Part shown: positions 16,848 to 24,740 of the stretch, piece after piece
Numbering within the stretch: position 1 is the first letter of the stretch
Layout: every line of letters starts with the position of its first letter
Origin: Bog-257 sp963805985
GTDB taxonomy: Bacteria; Acidobacteriota; Terriglobia; Terriglobales; Acidobacteriaceae
Direction: 5' to 3'
NCBI GenBank assembly: GCA_963805985.1
Contig: CAWDWG010000005.1
Span: 62,001-126,000, forward strand
Length of the DNA: 64,000 nt
Translations under genes and position numbers: made by a program
Notes under the pieces: generated by a model
What the model saw: the letters and a program-made list of their open reading frames with translations, nothing else
The model's database searches: none
What the model was told of the DNA's origin: nothing

Positions 16848-18722
16848 ATGAGATGGATAATCCGTCGACGCCGCTTGAATCAGCGCTGGTTTGCCGTCAT
16901 TCCATTCGTATTTTTACTCGTGTCGGCGTCAGCTGAAACCTCAAGCTTCCCGCCTCGGAAGAACGTCCTCATCATCACGGAAGTGGGCGTCACGCACCGC
17001 GCCGCCGCAACAATCACAGAGTCGCTGGGATCGGCCCTCTCGGCGAATCAGGAATATCAGGTCGAGATATACAGCGAGAGCCTTGACACACCCGCTTTCG
17101 TGGACGAAGCCTCGCAACAAAAAATAGAGAAGCTCCTGCTTGAGGAATACGAGGGACGTAAGATCGACGCGATCGTGGCCATGGGACCGAGGCCGATTAC
17201 GTTTACCTCCCGCTTTGCCAACTCGTTCTTCCCGGGCGTACCGGTGATATTTGGAGGAAGCACCCAAGCCCAAGCCGGAAATCCTGAGCTCGAGTCGCGG
17301 TTCACCGGCTCATGGATGAAGCTTGAGCCAGAAAAAACTCTGGACGCCATACTCAAGCTGCTTCCCAAAACTCGGCACATCGTGGTCGTGGGTGGGAGCT
17401 CCGCCTTCGACAAAGGCATTGAAGCGCAAGTAGCGGCGGCCTTGAGCTCGCATCCGTCGACGGTTGAGATTACGTACTTAACCAGCCTCACCATGGCCGA
17501 CTTGCTGGAGCGAGTAAGGCAACTGCCGCGCGAGACGGCCATCTTGTACACGTCCTTTTTTCGCGATGCCGCGGGAAAAGAGTTCATCAATGCAGCCACG
17601 GCCCTGCCTATGGTTTCGAAAGCCGCAAACGCTCCCGTGTTTGGCATCTCGGATACGTACTTAGGGCATGGGATTGTGGGCGGATATGTTCTAAATTTTG
17701 CGGACCAGGGAAAGATCGCTGCCAGGATGGTTCTCGACATCTTCCGGGGAAAGAGCCCTCGTGATATTCCCATCCAGATCAGTCCAGGCGTTTACCTGTT
17801 CGATTGGAGGGAGCTGCAGCGTTGGCGCTTGCCGGAAGGTAGTCTTCCGGCCGGCAGCATCGTTCTCTTCCGGGAGCCCAGCCTGTGGCAGCGTGCCAGG
17901 TGGATCATCATCGCGTCTATCTTGATCATACTGAGCCTGGCTTCCTTGGCTGCCTATCTGCTCTTCAGCCGCAGACAACTAAGGCTGGCGAGGGACGAGC
18001 AAGCCCGGCTTAGCGGGAGGCTGATCAATGCTCAGGAAGAAGAGCGCAAGCGCCTCGCTTCGGAACTGCACGACGATTTCAGTCAGCGCCTGGCGCTGTT
18101 GTCCCTCGGTCTGGAAACCGCGGCTGAGCTCGTGCCCCCGTCGGCCCGGGAGGCACACGAGCAACTCCATGAGCTGATCAACTCAGCCAGCGAGTTAGGG
18201 GCTGACCTTCACACCCTTTCCCACCGTCTACACTCTTCGACTCTCGAGAGGCTGGGACTGGTTCCTGGCATCGGCGCGTACTGTAAGGAATTTTCGGCGC
18301 AGCAGGGCATCCAGGTCGCCTTCACGCACGACGACGGGCTTCCCCGCGTTTCTCCGGATGTCGCTTTGTGCCTGTTTCGTATCGTGCAGGAAAGTCTGCG
18401 CAATGTGAGGAAACATAGTGACGCATCAAAGGCAACGGTCGCGCTGGAGCAAGTCGATGCCAATCTTCATTTGTCCGTCTCCGATGATGGCGCGGGATTT
18501 GATGTGAAAGAAGCCGCGAACAATCAGGGTCTCGGCCTCTTCAGCATGGGGGAGCGTGCGCGGCTGAGCGGAGCGCGCTTCGGGATTCAGTCCGAACCAC
18601 AGAAAGGAACGCGCATCGATGTCTGGGTGCAACAACCGCAGCCGACGACGACTGAACCGCCTGGTGTCATAGTAAAAGCCAGTCGCGCGACGAAGGTGAA
18701 CGAACTCTCGGAGAGCTGTTAA
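16848..18722 (+). CDS. Sensor histidine kinase with periplasmic ABC-type binding-protein-like sensor
   Basis: This membrane kinase is expected to sense a periplasmic ligand and phosphorylate the adjacent LuxR-type regulator. From ATG 16848 (624 residues) there is a signal-anchor (residues 8-28) and then a periplasmic region of about 320 residues. That region resembles the ABC substrate-binding (ABC_sub_bind) fold (NVLIITEVGVTH, DAIVAMGPRP, VPVIFGG, HIVVVGGSSAFD). A transmembrane helix follows at about 352-373. The cytoplasmic part is a HisKA_3 dimerisation domain with the phospho-acceptor His408 in ELHDDFSQRL and a HATPase with RNVRKHSDAS, DDGAGFD and GLGLFSMGERA. This is the NarX/DegS-like (HPK7) arrangement. 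Its TAA overlaps the ATG of the regulator (TAATG), so the pair is translationally coupled. The ligand is unknown. Confidence 0.92.
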   Translation: MRWIIRRRRLNQRWFAVIPFVFLLVSASAETSSFPPRKNVLIITEVGVTHRAAATITESLGSALSANQEYQVEIYSESLDTPAFVDEASQQKIEKLLLEEYEGRKIDAIVAMGPRPITFTSRFANSFFPGVPVIFGGSTQAQAGNPELESRFTGSWMKLEPEKTLDAILKLLPKTRHIVVVGGSSAFDKGIEAQVAAALSSHPSTVEITYLTSLTMADLLERVRQLPRETAILYTSFFRDAAGKEFINAATALPMVSKAANAPVFGISDTYLGHGIVGGYVLNFADQGKIAARMVLDIFRGKSPRDIPIQISPGVYLFDWRELQRWRLPEGSLPAGSIVLFREPSLWQRARWIIIASILIILSLASLAAYLLFSRRQLRLARDEQARLSGRLINAQEEERKRLASELHDDFSQRLALLSLGLETAAELVPPSAREAHEQLHELINSASELGADLHTLSHRLHSSTLERLGLVPGIGAYCKEFSAQQGIQVAFTHDDGLPRVSPDVALCLFRIVQESLRNVRKHSDASKATVALEQVDANLHLSVSDDGAGFDVKEAANNQGLGLFSMGERARLSGARFGIQSEPQKGTRIDVWVQQPQPTTTEPPGVIVKASRATKVNELSESC

Positions 18723-19399
18723 TGCCAGACCTTCGGCCACAAGTCCTGATCGCTGACGATCATGCCATCTTTGCGGAGAGCCTCCGGCTTCTGCTGGAAA
18801 AAAGCTACCGAGTCGTTGGAACTGTCTCTGACGGCCGCGCGCTCCTCTCGGCAGCTGCCAGGCTGAATCCCGATGTCATGGTGGTGGACATCGGAATGCC
18901 GCTGCTGAACGGTCTGGATGCAGCACAGCGAATCCGTCAGCAGTTGCCAAACGTAAAGCTGGTTTTCTTGACCATGCAGGACGATCCCAATCTGGCCGCC
19001 GCTGCGCTGGAGTTAGGGTCGGCAGCGTTCGTTCTTAAACATTCCGCAGGCTCCGAGCTTCTCCAGGCAATAGAGCAGGTTCTTAATGGCAAAAGTTACT
19101 TGACTCCGAAGCTGCGATCGGAGGACTGGGTGACCATGAAGCAGAGGGCCAGGCAGTTCTCCAAAGATCTGACCGCTCGCCAGCGCGAGATCGTGCAGTT
19201 GTGGGCCGAGGGCTACTCCCTGAAACAGATTGGCGCAGAGCTGAACTTGAGCGAGAAGACGGTTGAGTTCCACAAACACCACATCATGGAGGTCTACCAT
19301 CTCCAGAGCAACGCCGATCTGGTGCTCTTCGCCCTAAAACGGGGACTCATCCTGCTCGATCGCCCAATCCCGAAAGCAAGGTCTCCCAAAGGCCTTTAG
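18722..19399 (+). CDS. NarL/FixJ-type LuxR response regulator
   Basis: The 225-residue product has an N-terminal receiver domain with acidic pocket D12-D13, phospho-acceptor D56 (VVDIGMP), T84 and K106. The C-terminal LuxR helix-turn-helix spans about residues 148-212 (LTARQREIVQLWAEGYS then LSEKTVEFHKHHI). It is translationally coupled to the upstream kinase gene. It is the only DNA-binding regulator in the 13-26 kb block and is therefore the best candidate to bind the CCTAGGG palindromes at sites A-E, since dimeric LuxR-type regulators bind inverted repeats of this size. That link is inference from position and geometry. The kinase-regulator operon itself shows no copy of the site immediately upstream. 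Confidence 0.93.
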   Translation: MPDLRPQVLIADDHAIFAESLRLLLEKSYRVVGTVSDGRALLSAAARLNPDVMVVDIGMPLLNGLDAAQRIRQQLPNVKLVFLTMQDDPNLAAAALELGSAAFVLKHSAGSELLQAIEQVLNGKSYLTPKLRSEDWVTMKQRARQFSKDLTARQREIVQLWAEGYSLKQIGAELNLSEKTVEFHKHHIMEVYHLQSNADLVLFALKRGLILLDRPIPKARSPKGL

Positions 19400-19434
19400 T
19401 CGCCTCTTGTCATCTCCAATCATCTCTGGCTTGA

Positions 19435-19480
19435 ACTAGGGTTTTTCCCAGTTGCGACATCGCATGTCGGCACCTAAGGT
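19435..19480 (+). promoter_or_regulatory. CCTAGGG operator and -10 element, site B (AI-2E permease)
   Basis: The palindrome variant ACTAGGGTTTTTCCCAGT (19435-19452) is followed after 22 bp by TAAGGT (19475-19480). The right arm carries a mismatch but aligns with AGTTG in sites C and D without gaps. The GTG of the permease gene is 60 bp further on. Confidence 0.72.
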
Positions 19481-19540
19481 AGGGCTGCGAATACCCGGCG
19501 AACCCTTCTGTCGCGGTTCGCCTTCTTAGGAGCAATCACT

Positions 19541-20632
19541 GTGGCACTTGATCCGGCTGTGTCCACCAGGGCAAGCGTGAACCGGGCTGTCGAGGTGTCA
19601 ATCAATGTTGGCCTGCTTATTCTGCTGGTCACCGCATGCCTCTTGATCCTCTACCCGTTCATCCCGCTGGTCGCGTGGGGGATCATCATCGCAGTCGCAG
19701 CATACCCGGGCTTTCAGAAGCTGCAGCGATTGCTCGGTGACCGGGCAATCCTGGCTGCCGTGCTTTTCACGCTGATTCTTCTGGCTGCGGTGATTGCTCC
19801 GGCCATCTTTCTGGGACACAGTCTGGCGGAAGGCGCTCAGGCTGCGACTGCCAAGTTCAAGGCAGGAGTCCCGATTATTCCGCCACCGCCGGCCAATATC
19901 GAAAGCTGGCCAATCATCGGCGCCCCGTTGAAAGGGATCTGGGCTCTGGCTTCCAGGGACCTGAGCGAGGCGATCAGAAGATTCGGTCCGCAAATCAAGG
20001 CCGCCCTGCCCGGAGTGCTGTCCGCTTCCGCGGGTTTTGGCTTGACGGTGTTGCAACTGCTTTTGTCCATCATCGTGTCCGGTGCTCTGCTGGCCAACGC
20101 ACAGGCTGCTTACGAAGTGACCCGTGCCCTGGCCCATCGCATTTTCGGCGAGAAGGGTCCCGAGTTTCAGCAATTGGTGGGAAAGACCATTCGCAGTATT
20201 ACCTTCGGCATTCTGGGGGTTGCGCTTATTCAGTCTTTCCTTGCTGCGCTGGGCTTCTTTGTGGTCGGAATGCCCGCGGCCAGCTTATGGTCCGTGATTT
20301 TTGTATTCGCCGCGGTACTTCAGGCCGGGGGGCTGATACTCATTCCGGCGGTGATTTACGTATTTGCGACCGCGAGCACGACTGCGGCGGTGATCTTCTT
20401 AATCTGGTGCATCTTTGTCGGATTGCTCGACAACATACTGAAGCCCTTGCTGCTGGGGCGCGGCGTTGCCGTTCCGATGGCCGTTATTTTTCTCGGCGCG
20501 TTTGGCGGAATGTTCGCCATGGGCATCATCGGCCTCTTTATCGGCGCCGTGGTCTTATCAGTTGGCTACAAGTTATTTCTCGCCTGGCTGCAAGAGGATG
20601 TCGCCGATCAGAACGCAGCCCAGGTTCCCTGA
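19541..20632 (+). CDS. AI-2E transporter family permease
   Basis: This is a cytoplasmic-membrane protein of the AI-2E exporter/TqsA/PerM family with about eight transmembrane helices. It opens with two close hydrophobic helices (about residues 22-58, LLILLVTACLLILYPFIPLV and following). The C-terminal cluster includes GLILIPAVIYVF, FLIWCIFVGLLDNILKPLLLG and the typical GGMFAMGIIGLFIGAVVLSV end. GTG 19541 has an AGGAG ribosome binding site 8 nt upstream. Substrates of this family are mostly unknown; autoinducer-2 export and sodium/proton antiport are reported for some members. It has its own CCTAGGG-type promoter, so it is probably co-regulated with mtrAB. Confidence 0.88.
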   Translation: MALDPAVSTRASVNRAVEVSINVGLLILLVTACLLILYPFIPLVAWGIIIAVAAYPGFQKLQRLLGDRAILAAVLFTLILLAAVIAPAIFLGHSLAEGAQAATAKFKAGVPIIPPPPANIESWPIIGAPLKGIWALASRDLSEAIRRFGPQIKAALPGVLSASAGFGLTVLQLLLSIIVSGALLANAQAAYEVTRALAHRIFGEKGPEFQQLVGKTIRSITFGILGVALIQSFLAALGFFVVGMPAASLWSVIFVFAAVLQAGGLILIPAVIYVFATASTTAAVIFLIWCIFVGLLDNILKPLLLGRGVAVPMAVIFLGAFGGMFAMGIIGLFIGAVVLSVGYKLFLAWLQEDVADQNAAQVP

Positions 20633-20669
20633 ATCTAAGGTTTGCTCACTCTGCTGGAGCTTTTTGCGC

Positions 20670-20715
20670 GCTAGGGATTTCCCCAGTTGTCGTGGTCCTG
20701 CTCACACCCTAACAT
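20670..20715 (+). promoter_or_regulatory. CCTAGGG operator and -10 element, site C (receiver-only gene)
   Basis: GCTAGGGATTTCCCCAGT (20670-20687) is followed after exactly 22 bp by TAACAT (20710-20715). The start codon of the receiver-only gene lies 37 bp beyond. One position in each arm deviates from the perfect palindrome. Confidence 0.78.
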
Positions 20716-20752
20716 CCAACCTGTCCGAAACGGATGAACGGAAAGGCCCCGC

Positions 20753-21142
20753 ATGAATCGTCCACGCATTCTGTTGGCGGATGATCATCAAGCTGTGCTG
20801 GAGCGAGTACGAAAGCTGTTGCAATCCCTGTTTGAGGTGGTCGGAGCTGCTCGCACCGGCCGGGAGATGGTCTCCGAGGCATTGCGTTTAAGCCCGGACG
20901 TGATCGTTGCTGACATTTCCATGCCCGGCCTGAGCGGGATAGAGGCAGCCCAGGAACTGCGCAGAAAGGGCTCAGCGGCGAAACTTGTTTTTCTGACGAT
21001 TCACGCCAGCGACGAGTTCGTGGACGCTTGCGTGGCCGAGGGGGCCCTGGGATACGTGGTCAAGACGCACATGAAAACCGACCTGATCCCGGCAATTAAC
21101 GCAGCCCTTTCCGGCCAGTCGTTCATTTCTCACGCCGGGTGA
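20753..21142 (+). CDS. Stand-alone receiver-domain protein
   Basis: The 129-residue protein is a receiver domain only: acidic pocket D10-D11, phospho-acceptor D54 (VADISMP), T82 and K104 are all present. There is no output domain, since it stops soon after the last helix. The sequence resembles the receiver of the NarL-type regulator at 18722, so it may have arisen by duplication followed by loss of the helix-turn-helix. With its own CCTAGGG promoter it could act as a phosphate sink or feedback element for the neighbouring kinase. That role is inference. AAAGG 7 nt before ATG 20753 supports the start. Confidence 0.88.
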   Translation: MNRPRILLADDHQAVLERVRKLLQSLFEVVGAARTGREMVSEALRLSPDVIVADISMPGLSGIEAAQELRRKGSAAKLVFLTIHASDEFVDACVAEGALGYVVKTHMKTDLIPAINAALSGQSFISHAG

Positions 21143-21146
21143 CTCA

Positions 21147-21192
21147 CCTAGGGATTTCCCTAGTTGTTCCCTTTACTCGCTCGACGTACAAG
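21147..21192 (+). promoter_or_regulatory. CCTAGGG operator and -10 element, site D (DUF3300 gene)
   Basis: CCTAGGGATTTCCCTAGT (21147-21164) is the near-perfect consensus copy and is followed after 22 bp by TACAAG (21187-21192). It begins only 4 bp after the stop of the receiver-only gene. The DUF3300 start codon is 68 bp beyond the hexamer. The last base of the hexamer departs from TANNNT. Confidence 0.78.
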
Positions 21193-21260
21193 AGACGTGA
21201 ATCTCGCCAGTATTCCTTCGATACCGAAGGTGCCGGCTCGGCCGGCCAAGGATCTATCCC

Positions 21261-22670
21261 ATGAGGTCAAGAACGATTCTCGTTTGTAGTCCGCTTCAGT
21301 TGCTTCGGGAGGTTGCTGCTGTCATCTGCATAGGGATGATTGCGCCGGGAACGGCGGTCTGGGCAAGTGACATACAAACGACCAGCACTGCTGCGCCGCA
21401 AGCACCGGCTGCCGAGCCAGCTGTCGTCAAGCTTCCGCCGGATCAGTTGGATTCGCTGGTCGCGCCGATTGCGCTCTATCCCGACCCAATGCTGAGTCAG
21501 ACCCTGATTGCTTCCACCTATCCGCTGGAGGTCATTCAGCTCAAGCAATGGTTGGACCAGAACAAGAACTTGAGCGGGAAACCTCTGGCCGACGCGGTGG
21601 CGAAGCAGGATTGGGACCCCAGTATTCAGTCGCTGGCTGGGCTACCCGAGGTCGTCAAGCTGTTGTCAGAGAACATCAAGTGGACGACGGACCTGGGAAA
21701 CGCATTCCTCGCGCAGCAGGATGACGTCATGGCTGCCGTGCAGCGCATGCGCCAGAAGGCCCAGAGCAGCGGCAACCTGAAATCAAGCGAACAGCAAAAG
21801 GTCGAAGTGAAGACGGTTGAAAGCAAGCAGGTCATCGTTATCGAGCAGGCCAGCCCCGAGGTCGTCTACGTTCCCAGCTACAACCCGACCGTCGTGTACG
21901 GCGCTCCCGCCTACGCGTATCCACCGATCGCCTATCCTCCGCCTGGCTACTACGCAGCGGGCATGGCGATCTCGTTCGGCGTTGGCGTCGCGATGGGAGC
22001 CTTCTGGGGAGGAGGCGGTTGGTGCTGTGGTTGCGGTTGGGGCGGCGGCAACAACAACATCAACATCAACAACAACAATAATTTCGTTCGCAACTCAAAC
22101 TCCAACTTCAACCGGCAGAACGTAGGCAACGGCAACCGGCAGAACGTCGGTAATGGCAACCGCGCCTCGCAGACGCCGGCCGGGGGCAGAAGCAGTTGGC
22201 AGCACAATCCACAGCATCGCGGTGGCGCGCCGTATTCCGACCGGCAACTCGCTAACAAATACGGCGGCACGGCTCGCGGGGATTCGCTGTCGAATCGCCA
22301 GAACAACGCCAGGCAAAACATCGGCAGGCAACAGGGTGCGGGCGATTTTGGTGGAGGCAATCGCCAGCAAGGTGGTGGCGCAGGTAACCGGCAACAAGGC
22401 GGTCCTGGTGATCGCGGCGGCGCCAGCACGCGAGACGTTTCCAACCGCACCGGTGGTGGCAATGCTGGCGGTGGTCGTGCCGGCGGCGACCGCGTCGGCA
22501 ATCAGCGAGTTCCGGACTCGCCTGGTGGTAACAACCGCAGCGCATTCGGCGGAAGCGGCACGAGCGGCAGAGATGCACGCGCCAGTCAGTCGCGTGGCTC
22601 CTCCAGCTTCGGAGGCGGTGGCGGAGGCGGTGGCCGGCGCGGTGGTGGTGGTGGCGGCCGTCGGAGATAG
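21261..22670 (+). CDS. DUF3300 secreted protein with Gly/Asn-rich tail
   Basis: A signal peptide (cleavage near VWAS) precedes a DUF3300 domain at about residues 58-215, recognised by LDSLVAPIALYPDPMLSQTL, YPLEVIQLKQW, DWDPSIQSL and VVYVPSYNPTVVYG. A short hydrophobic glycine-rich segment with GWCCGCGWGGG follows. The last 200 residues are low-complexity, rich in Asn, Arg, Gly and Gln, and end in a poly-Gly/Arg run. The product is exported and probably envelope-associated. No biochemical role is established for the domain. It heads a likely operon with the DUF2950 gene (27 bp downstream) and perhaps ppk2, driven by site D. AAGGA 8 nt before ATG 21261 supports the start. Confidence 0.9.
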   Translation: MRSRTILVCSPLQLLREVAAVICIGMIAPGTAVWASDIQTTSTAAPQAPAAEPAVVKLPPDQLDSLVAPIALYPDPMLSQTLIASTYPLEVIQLKQWLDQNKNLSGKPLADAVAKQDWDPSIQSLAGLPEVVKLLSENIKWTTDLGNAFLAQQDDVMAAVQRMRQKAQSSGNLKSSEQQKVEVKTVESKQVIVIEQASPEVVYVPSYNPTVVYGAPAYAYPPIAYPPPGYYAAGMAISFGVGVAMGAFWGGGGWCCGCGWGGGNNNININNNNNFVRNSNSNFNRQNVGNGNRQNVGNGNRASQTPAGGRSSWQHNPQHRGGAPYSDRQLANKYGGTARGDSLSNRQNNARQNIGRQQGAGDFGGGNRQQGGGAGNRQQGGPGDRGGASTRDVSNRTGGGNAGGGRAGGDRVGNQRVPDSPGGNNRSAFGGSGTSGRDARASQSRGSSSFGGGGGGGGRRGGGGGGRRR

Positions 22671-22697
22671 GCATGGCGAGTCATGAGGAGAATGAAA

Positions 22698-23735
22698 ATG
22701 AGAACAAAATTACTTAGCTCCGGCGTGCTGACTGCTCTGATCGTCGTCCTGATTGCCACAGTAAGCGCCTCGCCACTGTTGGCACAGCAATCGCCAGCCG
22801 CTGCGCCGGCCGCTGCCAAGCTGGCCACTACTGCTCCGGCGATGCCGAAAGGGATGGCTTTCGATACTCCGCAGCAAGCCGCCGATGCCGTAATCGCAGC
22901 CGCTGCGGATTACGACGTTGCGAAACTGACGGCGATCTTCGGCCCCGACGGAGAGGATTTTGTCTCCGGCGGCGATGAGGTACAGGCTAAGAAAAGCGCC
23001 GTCGATTTTGCCCAGGAAGCCAAGACCAGTCATTCGATCTCGACGGATCCGGCCAAGCCGAATCGCGCGACCATTATTGTGGGCCAAGCGCAGTGGCCCT
23101 TTCCTGTTCCCCTCGTCAAAACGAACGGCAAGTGGTACTTCGATTCCACGACGGGCCGACGGGACATTCTCTACCGCCGCATTGGTGCCAACGAACTAGA
23201 CGCGATTACGGTGTGCCGAGGCTATGACGAGGCGCAAAGAGAGTACTCTTTGCAGATTCACGATGACTCCGGCGTGAATCAGTACGCGCAGAAAATCTTC
23301 AGCACTCCCGGCAAACAGGACGGTTTGTATTGGCAGAATCCTGACGGCACATCCGGTGGACCGATTGGCGACACCGTCGCGAAAGCGCTGGACGAAGGCT
23401 ACTCGATCGGCAAGGGCGGCTTTCATGGCTACTACTTCAAGATCCTGAAAGGCCAGGGACCTGCGGCGCCCATGGGCAAGCTGAACTACGTGATCGAGGG
23501 AATCATGATCGGCGGCTTTGCGCTTGTCGCCGTGCCGGCCGAATACCGGGTCAGCGGCGTCCACACCTTCATCGTCAGCAACGATGGAGTCGTGTACCAG
23601 AAGGATTTGGGGCCTGACTCCTTGAATATCGTCAAGAAGATGGAGCTGTATAACCCTGATCCCACATGGAAACCAACCTATGATGCGTGGCCACCGAACG
23701 ACACGGAAGTCGCGGCGTCGCAAACCTCACAGTAG
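22698..23735 (+). CDS. DUF2950 secreted protein
   Basis: From ATG 22698 (AGGAG with a 7-nt spacer, preferred over ATG 22683 and 22692) the 345-residue product has a signal peptide ending LLAQQ. A DUF2950 domain follows (FDTPQQAADAVIAAA, FPVPLVKTNGKWYFD, ANELDAITVCRGYDEAQREY, DGLYWQNPDG and FHGYYFKILKGQG). The domain is found in exported proteins of many Proteobacteria and Acidobacteria and commonly sits next to DUF3300 genes, as here. Its function is not known. It lies 27 bp after the DUF3300 stop and 63 bp before ppk2, so all three may share one transcript. Confidence 0.9.
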   Translation: MRTKLLSSGVLTALIVVLIATVSASPLLAQQSPAAAPAAAKLATTAPAMPKGMAFDTPQQAADAVIAAAADYDVAKLTAIFGPDGEDFVSGGDEVQAKKSAVDFAQEAKTSHSISTDPAKPNRATIIVGQAQWPFPVPLVKTNGKWYFDSTTGRRDILYRRIGANELDAITVCRGYDEAQREYSLQIHDDSGVNQYAQKIFSTPGKQDGLYWQNPDGTSGGPIGDTVAKALDEGYSIGKGGFHGYYFKILKGQGPAAPMGKLNYVIEGIMIGGFALVAVPAEYRVSGVHTFIVSNDGVVYQKDLGPDSLNIVKKMELYNPDPTWKPTYDAWPPNDTEVAASQTSQ

Positions 23736-23798
23736 GAGCACAGAGGCATTAGCGTGTCGTAACGCATACACGAATCGGCTCAACAAAGGACGAGCGGC

Positions 23799-24662
23799 AT
23801 GAGCAAGAAGCCAAAAGACAGTCGCGGCAAGCAAGCCCGGATAGAAGCCGCACAGAACGATGCGCCAGGGGATGCCGCAACCGAAAAGCCAAAGCTGAAG
23901 AACAAGGAATACGAGGCCGACCTGTTCAAGTTGCAGGTCGAACTGGTGAAGCTGCAGGATTGGGTGAAGAAGACCGGAGCGCGGATCGTCATAATCTTCG
24001 AGGGTCGCGATGCGGCCGGCAAGGGCGGCCTCATCAAACGCATTCTGGAGCGAGTGAGTCCGCGCGTCTTTCGGCTAATCGCTTTGCCGGCTCCCACCGA
24101 ACGCGAGAAGACACAGATCTACTGGCAACGCTATATCGCGTGCCTGCCGGCCGGCGGCGAGATCGTGGTTTTCGATCGGAGCTGGTACAACCGGGCGGGC
24201 GTCGAGCATGTAATGGGATTTTGTAGTGAGGAAGAATATAAGCGGTTCCTCAGAGGATGTCCTGCGTTCGAAGCTACGCTGGTAAACAATGGAATCATCC
24301 TACTGAAGTACTGGCTTGACGTGTCAGAAAGAGAGCAGCACAAGCGCTTTCTCGCACGCATCGAAGATCCCTCGAAACGGTGGAAGCTGAGCCCGATGGA
24401 CCTGGAATCGCATCGCCGGTGGTACGACTACTCGCGTGCCCGCGATGCCATGCTGTCCGCCACCGATACGCCCCTCGCACCGTGGTACATCGTACGTTCC
24501 GATGATAAGAAGCGGGCACGCCTTAACTGCATTGCCGATATTCTGAGCCGAATTCCCTACGAGGAAGTCCCTTACCAACCTCCCAAGCTACCCGGACGCC
24601 AGAAGCCGAAAGGCTACAAAGAACCCAGACTCCAGCATCAGCTAATCGCTCAACGTTGGTAG
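23799..24662 (+). CDS. ppk2: Polyphosphate kinase 2 (PPK2)
   Basis: PPK2 enzymes move phosphate between polyphosphate and nucleoside di- or monophosphates in the cytoplasm. The 287-residue, single-domain protein has the Walker A segment GRDAAGKGGLIKR, the Walker B segment VFDRSWYNRAGVE, the lid-region motif KRWKLSPMDLESHRRW and the SDDKKRARLN segment typical of class I PPK2. AAGGA precedes ATG 23799. Its position behind the DUF3300-DUF2950 pair suggests that polyphosphate/NTP balance is adjusted under the same signal as the electron conduit; a weak separate promoter in the 63-bp gap cannot be excluded. Confidence 0.93.
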   Translation: MSKKPKDSRGKQARIEAAQNDAPGDAATEKPKLKNKEYEADLFKLQVELVKLQDWVKKTGARIVIIFEGRDAAGKGGLIKRILERVSPRVFRLIALPAPTEREKTQIYWQRYIACLPAGGEIVVFDRSWYNRAGVEHVMGFCSEEEYKRFLRGCPAFEATLVNNGIILLKYWLDVSEREQHKRFLARIEDPSKRWKLSPMDLESHRRWYDYSRARDAMLSATDTPLAPWYIVRSDDKKRARLNCIADILSRIPYEEVPYQPPKLPGRQKPKGYKEPRLQHQLIAQRW

Positions 24663-24740
24663 TTAAGTTGGGATACACGAATCGATGGCGAGCAGGAGAG
24701 GATGGTCGAGCCGCGAGCATTTCTTGTCGAGCGATCGTAA

